Shown here piece by piece: positions 13,301-22,340 of a stretch of DNA of 60,000 nucleotides. The notes below the pieces were generated by a model that was not told the origin of the DNA, made no database searches, and was given only the letters and a program-made list of their open reading frames with translations. The stretch lies in the NCBI RefSeq assembly GCF_037975245.1, contig NC_092582.1, positions 9,389,501 through 9,449,500 on the forward strand. Direction: 5' to 3'. The first letter of the stretch is position 1; each line of letters starts with the position of its first letter. Source of the DNA: Apostichopus japonicus (lineage: Eukaryota > Echinodermata > Holothuroidea > Aspidochirotida > Stichopodidae). The translations under genes were made by a program, and so were the position numbers.

Positions 13301-16300
13301 CTCAGAAACCAATCAGAGACGAACCTCAAATTATTCCAGTGAGAAAACCAACTTTATTTAGATATTTTCTTGGAGGGGGGAGGGGGAGGGGGAGGGAGGG
13401 GGGCGGAGGGGGAGGGGGAGGGGAGGGGGAGGGAGGGGGAGGGAGTGATTGAAAGAGTTTGAGACTAACGGTCATGCAATGGTGGAGGAAAATGTTAGGG
13501 TTTAGTAAAACTAGCAACCGCACATGCTACTGACACCTATATATATGAATCAGATGAAATGTCAATGGCCTCCTATTTACCCAGCAGCTAGTAGATACAA
13601 GAAAATCAATCATGTTATTCACTTGACAGCAGTGCAAATAAGCATCCCTGTGATCACTATTCATCCATCTGTAGGCTGGATGAGGGAATGCATCATGTCA
13701 TTCCCCTGGCAGCCAGGCACTGCCCATGTTATTCCTCCAGGTGCCAGAATGAATGATTTGACAGGTTCTTTATTCATCCTCACAGCTGGACAGAGATGAC
13801 ATTGCATGTTTAATCTACACATGATGCAGACTTAGGCCTAGCTGAGAGAGGCGGTGTATAGAAATTGCAAGTCTTAACCTTTGAGAGTTGATTCTCAGAA
13901 TCCTGTTATCTAGGATGAGAAGTAATCTATGTAGATAGATATTTATTCAGCCAATCATATAAAAATACAATGAAAATTGGTTGATTACAAGAGCTCAAAA
14001 CATTAAAATTGTAAACAACATATAAGACGTAAAATAATATACATAGATATGAAAACGTTCCTATAAAATGTACAAAACTATGAAAATGTTCTCCCAATAT
14101 AAAGATGAACAAAAAATATGTAGTGTGCCTAAAAATTTTAAAGCGAACAAAAATATATAAATACCCTCAAATCCAATATAAAGTCTACAAAGTATGTAAT
14201 TGTACATAAAATATTGGAGTATAGAATTATTTAACGGTTTTGGTGCGCATTGAATATCTTCACAGCAAAAGGATAAAAACTGTCAGTAAATCTTTTAGAA
14301 CCCTTAAAAGTATGCATTCTTTTGCCTGAAGGCAGGAACTTGAAATAATCAGTTGCTGGGTGGTAATCATCATTCAATATATTTTCAACACGTTTTAACG
14401 TTCGCTCCTGGTAGAGTGAGTGAAGGGACGGTAGGCATGTGCCAATGAGGCGTTCCGCGTTTCTTATGACAGATTCTAGTTTCCAAAGATCATTCTGACT
14501 AAAATGTTTAAAGTTAAAAAACTTTCAATAATAGCACGATATAAATTAATTAAAATATTCTGACTGACACCATACGATTTTAGAGCTCGCAAAAAGAGTA
14601 GTCTCTGTCGTCCTTTTTTCAGTATCTCATCAGTATTTGTGTTCCATGATAAGTTGTCCATAATTAACGTGCCTAGCAACTTAAATGCGTTTACTTGTTC
14701 CACAACAGATCCATTAATAATGATAGAATCCTTTGTATTTTTGTTTCGTCTAAAGTCCACAATTAATTCCTTATTAAACAGTAAGGTAGTTCTACATTGT
14801 GTCGGCATTATGCAATGAAAGTTATGAAAATGTACTTGCATTGACAAGTATCATTAAAACCTGGTTTAGAAGGAATCAAGATACGTCAGGACTTTAATTG
14901 CATATATTTCAACATCCACAATCATAAGTGCTATTAAAAGTGATAAAACTCGCCTTCTTCGTCTCGTTTACTTTCAGTGTTCAGAGGTACCTGGTAAAGG
15001 TGCAGATTGCTCCGAATGGAAGGATCTTAACTTCTGGCCGCAAAAGAATGTGGAAATCGGACCGTTCAGGATCATATCCAGGGAGAAGCTTGATCGTAAC
15101 ATAACAAGTATGAAATGATAGACATTTAAGTTGGAATGTGCTTTCTTATTTTCTTTAAAGAAAAAATTCCACTCGCATTAATTATATCATGAATTATAGA
15201 CCTTGAATGCTGGCTTAGAGCAAACACTAAAACATTTGGGAAGGATGAAGTGCACACCCATAGAAATATTTCCACAACTGGTAAACATACAAAGGTATAG
15301 GAACAATAAAACCATAGGGAGAAAAAAAAACCTGGCCATGAAGATTCCCATGTTTGCAAATTGATACTTATCAGGAGGCTAAGGAACAGTTTAGCAGATG
15401 ACATTAACAGTTATGAAGTCTCTTAGATAAGGTTGGATGGCAAGGAACAACACTGAGACATAAAATATTCAAAACTTATTGAAAAATTGATATACTTCTA
15501 GATATGTTGGGTGGTAGAATGAGCTTGGAAATGAGTGTCCAATTAAGAAAGAAGAAAAATGTGGGAATGGAATGATAGAAGAGTTTTGGCAGATGGGGTC
15601 AACGGTTTTTCTGTTGGGAGTATTAAAGAAAGAACAAAAGAACAAGAACAAAAGAGAAAGAACAATGGAAGCAGAATCAGGGTAGAAGAAAACAAACAAA
15701 ATGTTTCTCATCATCATAATAGATTATGTCAAACATTTCCTTAACCATTGTTATTAGTTCTCAATCTATGTACTAGTTGTGAAATTATGTTTCAAAAGAT
15801 CTCGTCCTCCTTCAATAAGTAGGAATGAAATTGTATATACCTCTAGTGAGTGACTGACTAGGAATCGCAGGTATAGGTCCCAGTATATTTCAGAGTCTTT
15901 GTTACAATGTTTACTGACATTCATAGCTTAAACTGAGTATGTCAGACGTGATTGAGAATGTATCAAAGAAGCTTTCTGATTGGTTGTACGAGCAGGGGTG
16001 GGTAAAGTTGCCAAACAAACTGCTGGGGAACATTTGTACTAGTTATGAGTGGTACCAAACACCATATGCTAGTTCGTTTATATGTCATACTATTTCAGAA
16101 TTTTGGAATGTTCAGGTAGTTTTCCCAGATGGTACTGACATAGATTCCTCAGAGTAAATCTCAGTGATTTCAAAGTCTGCAACTTGTCAAGTTTCACGGA
16201 ACGAGGTAGGACCGATATGAAACCACAGCCCTCTGTTGATTTAGGGCATGGCTGGAGATCCGCATTGCTCATGCCACTTGGTGGCCTAAAAAATGTCCCA

Positions 16301-19159
16301 AAAGGAAAACTTAGTATGACCGGATAAAGTTGAAAAATAGGAATTGTTAGTGTGATTACTGTTCTGTTAAAGTAGATTTGTTTGATATATATTTCTTCCT
16401 CTATCTTGCAGGAGGATTCTCAAGTAACTGTAATAATAAAGAGGGTAAGTCGTTGATCTTTATGCTAATCGTTGTCCCATTGTCCAATCCCATAAAGGAT
16501 ACTCTCGGAAACATTCGCAGCAAGTTTAATAGAAAACAACCATTAAAAGCTTATCATTGTTTAATATATCAGTGAGTTTAGTCTTCATGTTCCTCTCACT
16601 GTAACGAGAAGTTGATATACATAGGAATGCTTATATCCTTATCCTGTCAGTCTTTCCTGTTACCTGGACAACCGGGCACAAACTCGTTCTGCAATTAGCT
16701 GACTTAGCAGATCAAATTGCACAAATATGAATGCAAACTGTGCATTTATGTTTCCTTAATTAAAAAATTAATAAAAATACAAAAATGAATGTTAAGTTAC
16801 TCAAGTTTCTTTTTTAATGCTGTCTGGTAACTAGGATAAAAATTAAACAGCATCAGATTTTGGCACACATTCAAGAGGTTGAGGGAACTCCCAATGAGGT
16901 GACTGGTTTAATGGTTCGTTACTAATCGTGATTAATGAAAGCCGATGGTTTGGTTGCTGTTTTAAGTGTCTGCAATATTCCAAATGTTGTTACATTGGAT
17001 AAGTTTGTTGAGAAATGTTTTCACTTTGCCGACCAGATATTAATGTCAACTTCTTTGTGACCGACCAATCAAGCATGTACATACTTATTTGCATGTAAAC
17101 CTGTAGGCTGAAAGTCTTGAAAGTCATCAAGTGGTTTGATCTTGATAACCGCAAGGTCTGAAAAACAGGAAAAAGTAGGGAAAACCTCTTTACTAGGTCT
17201 TGATTTTGAAGTTTAGTCTGGACAATTTAGGAAGGAATCCTCATTTGAACACTTTGCTTTATTTGATATGACTTACTTGAGCGACGATTTGAAGAATGTG
17301 TGATACGAAGGTAATGATATTTAAAACCAAACTGAGGTGAAAATTATGAATACATCATGCCATGTTTGGAGTTCAAGTCAAAGCTCTTTGGAAGTCCCCC
17401 TCATCACTCATTAGGAAAAGGGGTTGGCATACATTTTGCAAGAATTACAATAGATAGGCTTACTATATGTAGCCCAACATAAGGTCCTAGTAAGTGTGTC
17501 GGTTTCATAGTGAGCCTAGCTCAGAGGGTGGCATGATATTGATTTTGTCTGCCCAAGTGACACCAGTTTAGGATTCCCATGAGGGAAAAAACAGGAAATT
17601 ACTACATGATATGGGAACTAACAGATTAGAAAGTTCTCTATGGGCATCGTAAATGTACTATGGTTAAGTATAGAATAACTAAATAACAGTTAATTTGTAT
17701 TCCAGTTGGTTTTTACTTTGGTAATACTTGTGTTGACATCCACAAGAAGATTAGACATGGTAACCACAGAGCTTTATGTCAAAACTTGTCACAGTCTTTT
17801 ATAATATAATGATAATAATAACAATAGTAATAATCAGCAGTTTCAGCAATTTCAGCAATTTTAAGACGCTTAAGCAATCACAAATGTTGGAGAGACCCGT
17901 CAGGGCTTATGGATTACAACTTACACGTTGGGTGGCTTCCAATTCAACAGTTTAACTCAAAGTTGGAAATCTTTTCAATTTAGAAAGTCATTTCAGATGG
18001 GAAAACTGTAGATTGCTCTTGCATGAGAAACCCACCTTACTGTGACCCGACCGGGTATATAACCTGTAACCTCCCGATTGCTAAGCCTCGTTGCTTCAAA
18101 TGCCACTGCCTTTATCCACTTGGAAACAGCACCGGTTTAAGAGAAGGGTGCCCATTTTACAGATAGTTTTAAGATACAACACATTTTACATCTCTCAATT
18201 GAGTGTCAATACTTCCTTAGCCCGCAGGAAATGTCTGGACACACTTGTCAGATTTTACACAAAAGCCCTTTTTATATTACAAAATATTCACACTTGTCTT
18301 TAAATTTCCTTCCTTGCAGGAATGGTTGTCACACCGGCAATTTTTATTGTAGTGGTGATAACAGCCTTTGTGATGGGTGTGATATTGGTGTCCAGTATCT
18401 GGATTATAACAAAACATATTAGTGAGTATGCCATTATGATCATAAAAGATTGTGATGTCAATTTTCAGTTACCATGGGTGTTGTATTGTTGTCCAGTATC
18501 TGGACTATTACAAAACATATCAGTGAGTATATGATGAAGTTCCAGTAATTTTGATTTAAACCACTATTGTTGAAGTTACAGAACAGTTACCAAGATTTTG
18601 CTCGTTTGCAAGCATATCAACAAGTGCATTTTGTGTGGGGGGGGGGGGGAGGGGGAGTCACAGCAGGGTAATCACCTCCAGTTACTATTGAAGGTTGTTT
18701 TGAGTGATTCTGTCATGTGCTCAGTAAGCATAACATTGGTTCATTAGTATCACAAAGATAACTCATTTCTTGTGGGATTGAAACAGGTTTGAAATAGAAA
18801 AGAAAAGAAGAAACTGTTGACCAAGACCTGCTATAGGAGAGCTTCATGAGCATCCTCTTTGCACTTATAGGACCACAACGTTACGATCATAGAAGTATCC
18901 CTTTCCTCTTGCCCTCCTTTTGTTTTACCCCCTTTTTTTTCTTTTCTTCTTTTAAAAAAATTTTGTTCTTGAAATAGAAGTGCCTTCGCCACCTGCAGCT
19001 ACTTCAGCACCAGTCAGTAACGGTCACCTTCAGAACGGCCATTTACCAAACGGTGAAGCAGCACACGAGATGCAGGCTTTCTTACCTGCGGTGGGCGGTG
19101 TCAATCCCAACAACATCCCCCACGAGGGATTCTACAACGGTCCGGAACCCCAGGTCTGA
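112..19159 (+). CDS. TGFBR3: Betaglycan (TGF-beta type III receptor)-like co-receptor, 3' nine coding exons
   Basis: Coding exons: 112-431, 1139-1319, 2311-2609, 5359-5738, 13143-13338, 14978-15107, 16412-16444, 18320-18421, 18978-19159 (stop TGA). All have AG/GT borders and compatible phases, giving 606 residues after a split first codon; earlier exons lie left of the window. Order seen: membrane-distal orphan domain, ZP-N, ZP-C, juxtamembrane linker, one hydrophobic helix, short cytoplasmic tail. Family knowledge: betaglycan binds TGF-beta, inhibin and BMP ligands at the plasma membrane and hands them to signalling receptors; it has no kinase. Support for TGFBR3 over endoglin: the orphan-domain block with VHxIELLxP-like and VANQFxxxL-like motifs, a tail beginning KVPSPPATS that resembles the vertebrate PP-rich tail, and CDC7 as neighbour. 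The C-terminus (EPQV) lacks the class I PDZ ligand of vertebrate betaglycan. The introns host a DIRS element and a LINE remnant. An endoglin/betaglycan ancestor-type protein is the alternative. Confidence 0.85.
2311..13338 (+). CDS. TGFBR3: TGFBR3-like exons for the zona pellucida (ZP) module
   Basis: Three exons: 2311-2609 (ZP-N), 5359-5738 and 13143-13338 (ZP-C). ZP-N starts with a linker, then SCLNDRISILVP, later SSCRSRM and NSCGSR, the cysteine spacing typical of a ZP-N fold. ZP-C opens VSCEYLIQ and has LYLEMGVTKDERLSI before NDCWLG. The next exon supplies GCPQDPTLEYL and FLFCNLSLCSQ. In betaglycan the ZP module binds inhibin and TGF-beta. The 7.4 kb intron 5739-13142 is swollen by the DIRS insertion; its first part holds copies of the preceding exon's end. 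Confidence 0.85.
3470..4180. repeat. Three diverged tandem units of about 240 bp in a TGFBR3 intron
   Basis: Similar blocks start near 3475, 3720 and 3961. Each repeats the order: catgg/catag, ggtttgttta, tgatgta, aggaa, ttgt(t)gaa, aatgaggaagtc-like. The copies are clearly diverged. Short open frames on the minus strand across them share no protein-like conservation. I see no other gene-like signal in intron 2610-5358, which also holds a poly-C tract at 5131-5149. Confidence 0.45.
5709..6137 (+). repeat. Four copies of the ZP-C exon end with its splice donor
   Basis: The exon end TATAGGCTCACATTGAATGG followed by GTAAGTTTTAC occurs at the real junction (donor GT at 5739) and again, with small changes, with donors at about 5779, 5943 and 6108. 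Each copy carries roughly 30 bp of exon-like sequence plus the intron start (caaatgtttgg). Copies two to four form a tandem array of about 160-170 bp. The DIRS element inserted just beyond the array. Confidence 0.85.
6306..6428 (+). repeat. DIRS left inverted terminal repeat
   Basis: These 123 bp are the exact reverse complement of 12949-13071, with no mismatch by eye. The terminal extension 6290-6305 is not shared with the right end but is found, inverted, in the internal complementary region. This asymmetric extension is characteristic of DIRS elements. Confidence 0.95.
7039..9231 (+). CDS. DIRS ORF1, Gag-like protein
   Basis: Frame open from an ATG at 6868, but I prefer the ATG at 7039 (730 residues). 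The product then begins MSRSQLKCVNC and goes straight into a cysteine cluster (CVNC, LCPKC, CTRRDPCLVC), as in other DIRS ORF1 proteins; the upstream extension is hydrophobic and leader-like. A long low-complexity Glu/Arg tract (codons near 7350-7420) and an Arg/Ser-rich region with RSRSRSPRR follow, then a C-terminal folded part and a Gly/Arg-rich basic tail suited to nucleic-acid binding. Its role is presumably RNA packaging; I infer this from position and composition, not from catalytic motifs. It overlaps ORF2 by at least 17 nt in another frame. Confidence 0.8.
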   Translation: MSRSQLKCVNCSMFRPGRAWDEHDLCPKCRTCTRRDPCLVCINFTPNQWLDIDTWLAGQRSKLQDKLDLLPNPSGSRTTGDRPQLGEEEEGEVLERGPVGAEEEGEKGKEREREGEREREREKEREKMPPTVPATSGSVMTKGKGKDKGKAPAKRKVPKKKSGLAGTEKASQSGSQRNNPPERQVPRAPTSPTRAPSGAHSREPEAGGSLSNQSRSRSGDREPQPSRSPAGIPDRESRGRNPSRNPARRDRTRSRSRSPRRGTRRGWSPASDQSSDSSDDGYRRAKRRYRPHKQRHEEEPSWLAQLTGLLKPLLEREQQRAEAETEAGSQKAATTTTTVPEPPLEPEAVTLGEDTLDCRASVNLSGLEDNSDVPPEFDPLEEEFPGILEEEEAPTAGGSLPPELTTRVAEIFRKHLGFEDTPEVTTKPTRVSKLTATGETSTRPKSTIPVDASCYDRFEAIADKKRWTAFPAKAERAIRVPDEAWKTLFKCPTIPQEAREKLRSEQGSSSSHIFKNPSQKKLEELLVDVDLAARSGMKFTSVLMLTAEVLMRYHQQLPQDDTYVSRNEAGQLLLLLGPLVRLAFDQFARVAIRSVKARRENVISSFRWPSVEAKERMLALPSLGDDLFAGSFQQKLQEEVSRRETLAKSEFRSSERFRSRPHRLRESRPTRGGRGTSLRTPMRGTPRGRSRGTTSRPPRPWGTRGSGRSPATTRRDGDRSSTRPPFAARP
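9215..11305 (+). CDS. DIRS ORF2: reverse transcriptase, RNase H and methylase-like region
   Basis: About 696 codons. RT motifs in order: KRDGSWRPILNLKPLNK, VDLQDAYLHIPIH, FRSLPFGLSTAPRVFT and the catalytic YLDDWLIVG. RNase H follows with VTTDASLTGWGAHW, SLEMLAVKRAL, FTDNTTVVAYINRQGG and ADALSRG. After it comes VDLFATAEN, then DAMSFPWNN and YAFPPLCM, a block typical of DIRS elements and related to the Dam-like methyltransferase region described for them; whether it is active is unclear. The open frame has no ATG before the RT (first Met near 9611) and stays open upstream inside ORF1, so expression probably relies on frameshifting or another non-canonical route. The start given is the left edge where the frame is clearly ORF2-like, not a demonstrated initiation codon. 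Confidence 0.92.
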   Translation: MPPGPRGAHVTTATPQVGGRLSLFTQQWDILGGDKWVLETISQGYKIEFTSAPPSGEGGRPTPIPTDPVQQAALEGEVSALLAKRAIVEVSGEAGPLFRSSLFLTQKRDGSWRPILNLKPLNKNYVEPKRFRMDTLNLILPLLRKGMWAASVDLQDAYLHIPIHPRHQRYLAFQYAGRRFTFRSLPFGLSTAPRVFTRVAGTVIAYLRKQGVTLYAYLDDWLIVGESKSSAAHNVQKTVQTLQELGWIISQTKSQLTPTQTIQFLGARLDLTTGIASPSEQRIEAVRAATAQIISSQESPTGTWLRALGLMSSLVDVVTLCRLRMCPLQLHLRKTANLLTLDQTAPIRRSEDITPHLQWWHDTGNWDQGVPFTTSLPNTSVTTDASLTGWGAHWKNLTAWGTWSTAEKSWHINSLEMLAVKRALESFHEHLKNTVTTVFTDNTTVVAYINRQGGTHSERLCQLTWEVLMTAKDSGMTLRASHIAGKLNVMADALSRGQMDPNEWALSQKTCNRIFEIFGKPMVDLFATAENTKLQIFCSRQFHPRAHHIDAMSFPWNNLEAYAFPPLCMIGQVLRKIRHSRGRVILIAPFWPRRPWFGELLQLLMDTPAILPDTPHLLSQRRGTLTHPDIKGLQLVAWKLSGLPFDRGAFRKRLPRSRPTPGGQQPLLLTIPDYASSGNGATTDRYCHPKPLWHRW
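10999..12198 (+). CDS. DIRS ORF3: tyrosine recombinase (integrase)
   Basis: The frame is open from an ATG at 9295 (967 codons) because it runs in an alternate frame across the whole RT-RNase H region. The recombinase itself begins near 11105, and in-frame ATGs at 10879 and 10999 are plausible starts (399 residues from 10999). An N-terminal SAM-like core-binding part reads TVATYDSRLRKFGEWC, then TIKNYRSAI. The catalytic domain shows the first Arg in LASARRRSCLHALS, HDIRG as the H-x-x-R box, AAAWRTPTTF, and the nucleophile Tyr in VTCYLSD. All key residues of the R-H-R-Y set are present. It would integrate the circular DNA intermediate. It overlaps ORF2 by about 300 nt and ends within the internal complementary region. 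Confidence 0.9.
   Translation: MVRGAPTTSNGHPSDPTGHAPSAVPKTGNPHPPRHQRATTSCVEVVRTSLRQRGFSEAAAAIAADARRATTVATYDSRLRKFGEWCHNRQVLPSETSLAQVVDFLHSLFEEGKQVSTIKNYRSAITVIHRGFADGSTPGSNRDISQLIRGMANRRPRIRRLAPSWSLSAALQTLTKPPYEPMASASLASLTKKTLFLIALASARRRSCLHALSTKQNHIRFENHGVRMVPDPAFLAKNQVLSFLPGDIFIPEIKSLSSIAEDKLWCPVRALKWYLNKTQHLRGTTTTLFILPRAPYSAASKDTISRWLAEIIRPFTTGTITPRAHDIRGVAASTALFAGVPVEDILKAAAWRTPTTFVTCYLSDSLQAETAFCSAVMRGPAGIRSHPSGLPPSGSATRC
12191..12288. repeat. DIRS internal complementary region
   Basis: 12191-12236 (46 bp) is the reverse complement of the element's left end 6290-6335. 12237-12288 (52 bp) is the reverse complement of its right end 13059-13110. The two halves abut with no spacer, so this is an inverted copy of the circle junction. 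In the DIRS replication model it templates completion of the ends and circularisation. The recombinase stop codon (12196-12198) lies inside it. Confidence 0.95.
12460..12572 (+). repeat. Minisatellite in the DIRS 3' non-coding region
   Basis: A poly-T tract (about 12467-12480) is followed by a short repeat of the form gtagtaac(g/t)tgtagtaac with about nine units to 12570. It creates a Tyr/Thr-rich open frame on the minus strand that is not a gene. The rest of the 3' region (12573-12948) has no ORF I recognise. Confidence 0.75.
12949..13071 (-). repeat. DIRS right inverted terminal repeat
   Basis: Exact reverse complement of 6306-6428. The right-specific extension 13072-13110 (through AAACCAGTAAGTTTTGGAGT) is matched, inverted, in the internal complementary region. 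Host sequence resumes at TTACGTAATATTC. Confidence 0.95.
13371..13445 (+). repeat. G-rich purine tract just after a TGFBR3 splice donor
   Basis: About 75 bp of GGGGGA/GGGA units starting some 30 bp past the donor at 13339. It is strongly strand-asymmetric (almost no C or T) and could form G-quadruplexes in the pre-mRNA. Open frames through it are low-complexity artefacts. Confidence 0.85.
13925..14850 (-). mobile_element. 5'-truncated non-LTR retrotransposon (LINE) remnant
   Basis: On the minus strand, 14847 to about 14480 encodes NKELIVDFRRNK, then INGSVVEQVNAFKLLGTLI, DNLSWNTN and LKKGRQRLLFLRALKSYG, the conserved block after the reverse transcriptase core in CR1/L2/Rex-type LINEs. A frameshift or small deletion near 14490-14500 follows, then a second frame continues (NDLWKLESVIRNAERLIG, LPSLHSLYQERTLKRVE, LPSGKRMHTFKGSKRF) to a stop near 14233. 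Downstream is an AT-rich 3' tail ending in short tatctatctacatag repeats near 13925-13945. Dead copy in a TGFBR3 intron, antisense to the gene. I cannot assign the clade firmly. Confidence 0.8.
14978..16444 (+). CDS. TGFBR3: TGFBR3-like juxtamembrane exons
   Basis: Two small exons, 14978-15107 (130 nt) and 16412-16444 (33 nt). The first supplies the last ZP cysteines (CSEVPGKGADCSEW) and ends at an N-glycosylation sequon (NIT). The second is a micro-exon of eleven residues including SSNCNNKE. Both sit behind pyrimidine-rich acceptors (ctttcag, tatcttgcag) and join in phase 1, matching the transmembrane exon. The micro-exon is the least certain part of the model; its phase compatibility on both sides is the main support. 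Confidence 0.7.
18320..19159 (+). CDS. TGFBR3: TGFBR3-like transmembrane exon and cytoplasmic tail exon
   Basis: Exon 18320-18421 encodes a strongly hydrophobic stretch (GMVVTPAIFIVVVITAFVMG, continuing VILVSSIWII) followed by TKHI, a single-pass helix. Exon 18978-19159 encodes the roughly 60-residue tail starting KVPSPPATS, with a tandem NGHLQNGHLPNG segment and ending PEPQV then TGA at 19157-19159. The tail is rich in Ser, Pro and Asn and has no catalytic domain, as expected for a type III receptor. The 3' end of the transmembrane exon and its donor are copied about 100 bp downstream. Confidence 0.85.
18365..18531 (+). repeat. Duplicated end of the TGFBR3 transmembrane exon and donor
   Basis: The segment TCCAGTATCTGGATTATAAC with AAAACATATTAGTGAGTAT (real donor at 18422) recurs about 101 bp later as tccagtatctggactattac with aaaacatatcagtgagtat (donor-like GT at 18523). 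Only a few substitutions separate the copies. Confidence 0.8.
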
Positions 19160-20857
19160 TAGTGGTAGAAATCCAGGAACCGTATCTTTTTTGAAAAGAA
19201 AAGAAAAAAAAAAGAGTTGCCTACAAGAAATGCTGCTTGAATTGGCATTTTAATAATGTGCCTACTGTATGCTGCTTATCGTAAGGATGGATCAGGGATG
19301 TTTGATGGATGTCGATGATGGGGGAAATACCCTTCAGGGAGGATGGAGATATGGGGTCTAGAGGGAAAGGAGAGACTGCAAGCTAGCTATTCATTGAATC
19401 AAATACCTCACGGATGATGCCCTGTCGTATTCACTGCACACTGGAGGCCTAGAACTTCTTGTGCAGAAAATTAGACGTGATGGTTCCTTCACCTATGTAT
19501 AAATTGTTTACGAAAAAACCTGGTTTAAGATTCATTCAGACAGCAAGGTGACCACTGCCCCTCGGGATCTAACAACCATGGAACCAGACAAGTTGAAATA
19601 TAAGCCTATTTTCATACCACATGTAGTTAATCAAACAATATAAGGTATCGAATCATGCCTTTCCTTGAAAACTGAAACCGAAAAGTCTCTTTGAAGAAAC
19701 CTTACAAGATTTGATTTCATTTGTTTGAATGTGGAGGGGATTAAGTGGTAACTGCACCCCCCTCCCCCTACCAAAGGTTCATCCCTGGGAACAGTTTGGA
19801 GGACACTTTTAATCTGGGATTAATCATGGAATCCAGGGATTGTCCTTGGAAATTGGGAATGCCTAATCAGCTTTCTGTAACTATTCTTTTATTTCATGGT
19901 ACTGTCATTTCTAGCAATATTTGTGACTCAGGCCGATGACTGGCGTCACTGCATTCAATATACTAGTGGGTGGATAAATCGAGTGTTCACAGCAACAATG
20001 AATAATGAAACAGGTTAAATTAGTACTTAAATTTTGTATCAAAGAATTTTGAGGTTTATACACATTTTTTTTATCATAAAAAGTTTTTTGAAATTTTGGA
20101 AATGTCACTATGGAATCTGAGTTGTTCTCTTTTCTTATTATTATTCTGAAAATACTGAGTTTTCATGTTCTCAAACTTTTGTTCTTTGTGTGGTCATGTT
20201 GGCAAATCATTCCCATGTGATATGAAATGAATTTACATTCTCCTATGACTTGATTTAACTCAGGAATAGAAAACATAATTCAACAAAATATCTTGAAAAC
20301 AAAACATATCATCAGTTTATGTTAAAAGGCATTATCCACAGATAAAGAAGAGAGATATAGACAAATTTTATTTTGCAGCAAACCACAGAATTTCCCTTGA
20401 TATGGTTTGATGAAGCAAAAGCGAAGCTTTCAAAATATTCATCAATTCTTGTTCAACAGACTAAAAAGAAAGAAACTCAAAAATACTCTCTGTTTGAGAA
20501 TGAATTTTGAAGAAGAAAGCATATTGAATGGTTTGTCTATGATCCGAACACTCTTCCATAACTTCCATCGTCTGCGGAATGATCCGAACACTCTTCCATA
20601 ACTTCCATCGTCAGGGGAACCGATAGAGAATTTGTTTAATCTCATTTGTTTTTTGAAGAATTGTATAGAAACATCAACTTGAAGACGGTTGTGGGACCGA
20701 TTGTCAGGTTAACTCCATTTTCAGGTGATGTGTCGTTGTCTTGAACAGTGTGTAAATAATGGGAGGAGTGAGATATGTAAATAGAGATATAAATATTCAG
20801 TATTATGCATAATTATCATGCAGGTTTCTTCCATTATACTTTTTGTTACCATAAGAA

Positions 20858-20873
20858 AATAAAGTAAAATAAA
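20858..20873 (+). promoter_or_regulatory. Candidate polyadenylation signals for TGFBR3
   Basis: Two AATAAA hexamers ten bases apart follow an AT-rich 3' UTR-like stretch. Position is about 1.7 kb after the stop codon. Sequence motif only; no cleavage site can be seen. Confidence 0.4.
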
Positions 20874-21774
20874 AGAACTTATAACAAACAAACAAACAAA
20901 AAGAGAGAAATAAAGAAAAGAAGATAAAGAAAATGCATTACTTATAAAAGAAGAGATATTTTTTGGGGGAAGTTGTAAATAGAACCAGAGTTAATTTAAG
21001 AGATACTTGAGAGATGTTTTTATGAGATGGAATGAGAAATTAATTTTTGCTCTTTTTTTTTTTTTGGTGGTAATACATAAGGCATCAGGGTAGTGTTTAA
21101 TTTCTACTTCATGATTTTTTTGTCCCCTACTCTTTTCCTTTTTTTGGATATATTTTGTTTTTATGGTCATGCTAAGTTTATGTTTTCTGTTTGCTCTTTC
21201 TTTCTGTTCTTTTTTCTTGTCATTGGTGCAATGAAACAAAGAATTTCCAGTTTTGTTCTAGTATTGGGAAAGTTTTTTTTTTATTTTTTTATTTCTTCAA
21301 AACAAGACCATGCGAATAAAATCGATAAAGCGGTTTATTAAATGTTTTATATTTTGGATTAGTGCCAGAAGTACTTTGAAATGGAGTAACATGCTACATT
21401 GAGAAATTAAGCATTGTTTATCTCAGTTACTTATATTAACAGATATTGTGAAAAGAAATGGTTTCCCCACTAAGGTGTTGTGGTGTTGGTATCTGCTGCC
21501 TGAGAGTTCTGTCATAAACATGGTATATGGTATCCATTTGATTGCTAGTGGGATACCATAATGGTAGTGGCATACAGTACATACCGAGTGACTGACGCCA
21601 CCATGGATACGGTGTGCGTCAACATCAGGGTACCATACCCCTATTAACAGTCCCATTGTTGTACGTACTTAATCATAGTAATGTGGTGTCTAAGTCTAGA
21701 TAGAAGTTCTCAGCTGCTAAACGCTACCCATCACTGGATAGCTGACAAGTTGGCCATACATGGGTTGGGGTCGT

Positions 21775-22340
21775 TACAATGTCATGTGGTATCTATCCAT
21801 ATTGTCACCATGTTGTGTGATATCCTTTTAGACTAGGGTCATTACAATTCCATGTTTCATCTAACGATGCATTATGTGGTAACCATGTAACTTAGATTAG
21901 GGTTGTAACAATTTCATGTGGTATCCATCTATATTGTCACCATGTTGTGTGGTATCCATTTACATAAAGGTCATTACAATGCCATTTGTCATGTTAACTA
22001 TTCTTTCATTGTGTTATGTGGTAACCATGTAACTTAGATTAGGGTTGTAACAATTTCATGTGGTATCCATCTATATTGTCACCATGTTGTGTGGTATCCA
22101 TATATATTAGGGTCAATACAATGCCATTTATCACATAACTATGCGTTCATCGTATTATGTGGTAACCATGTAATTTAGGTTAGGGTTGTAACAATGTCAT
22201 TTGGTTTCCATCTATATTGTCACCATGTTGTGTGGTATCCATTTATATTAAGGTCATTACAATGCCATTTGTCATCTTTAACTATGCGTTCATCGTATTA
22301 TGTGGTAACCATGTAAAATTACGTTAGGGTTGTACCATTA
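21775..22340. repeat. Tandem satellite, about 141-bp unit, roughly four copies
   Basis: The marker ATGTGGTAACCATGTAA recurs near 21874, 22016, 22157 and 22298. Each unit also carries gggttgtaacaat, catgtggtatccatct, tcaccatgttgtgtgg and aatgccatttgtcat. Units differ by scattered substitutions. No coding potential. Confidence 0.85.

Noticed and set aside
20991-21341. Opposing Lys-rich and Phe-rich frames after TGFBR3
   Set aside because: AT-rich, low-complexity sequence beyond the likely polyadenylation site; no homology recognised.
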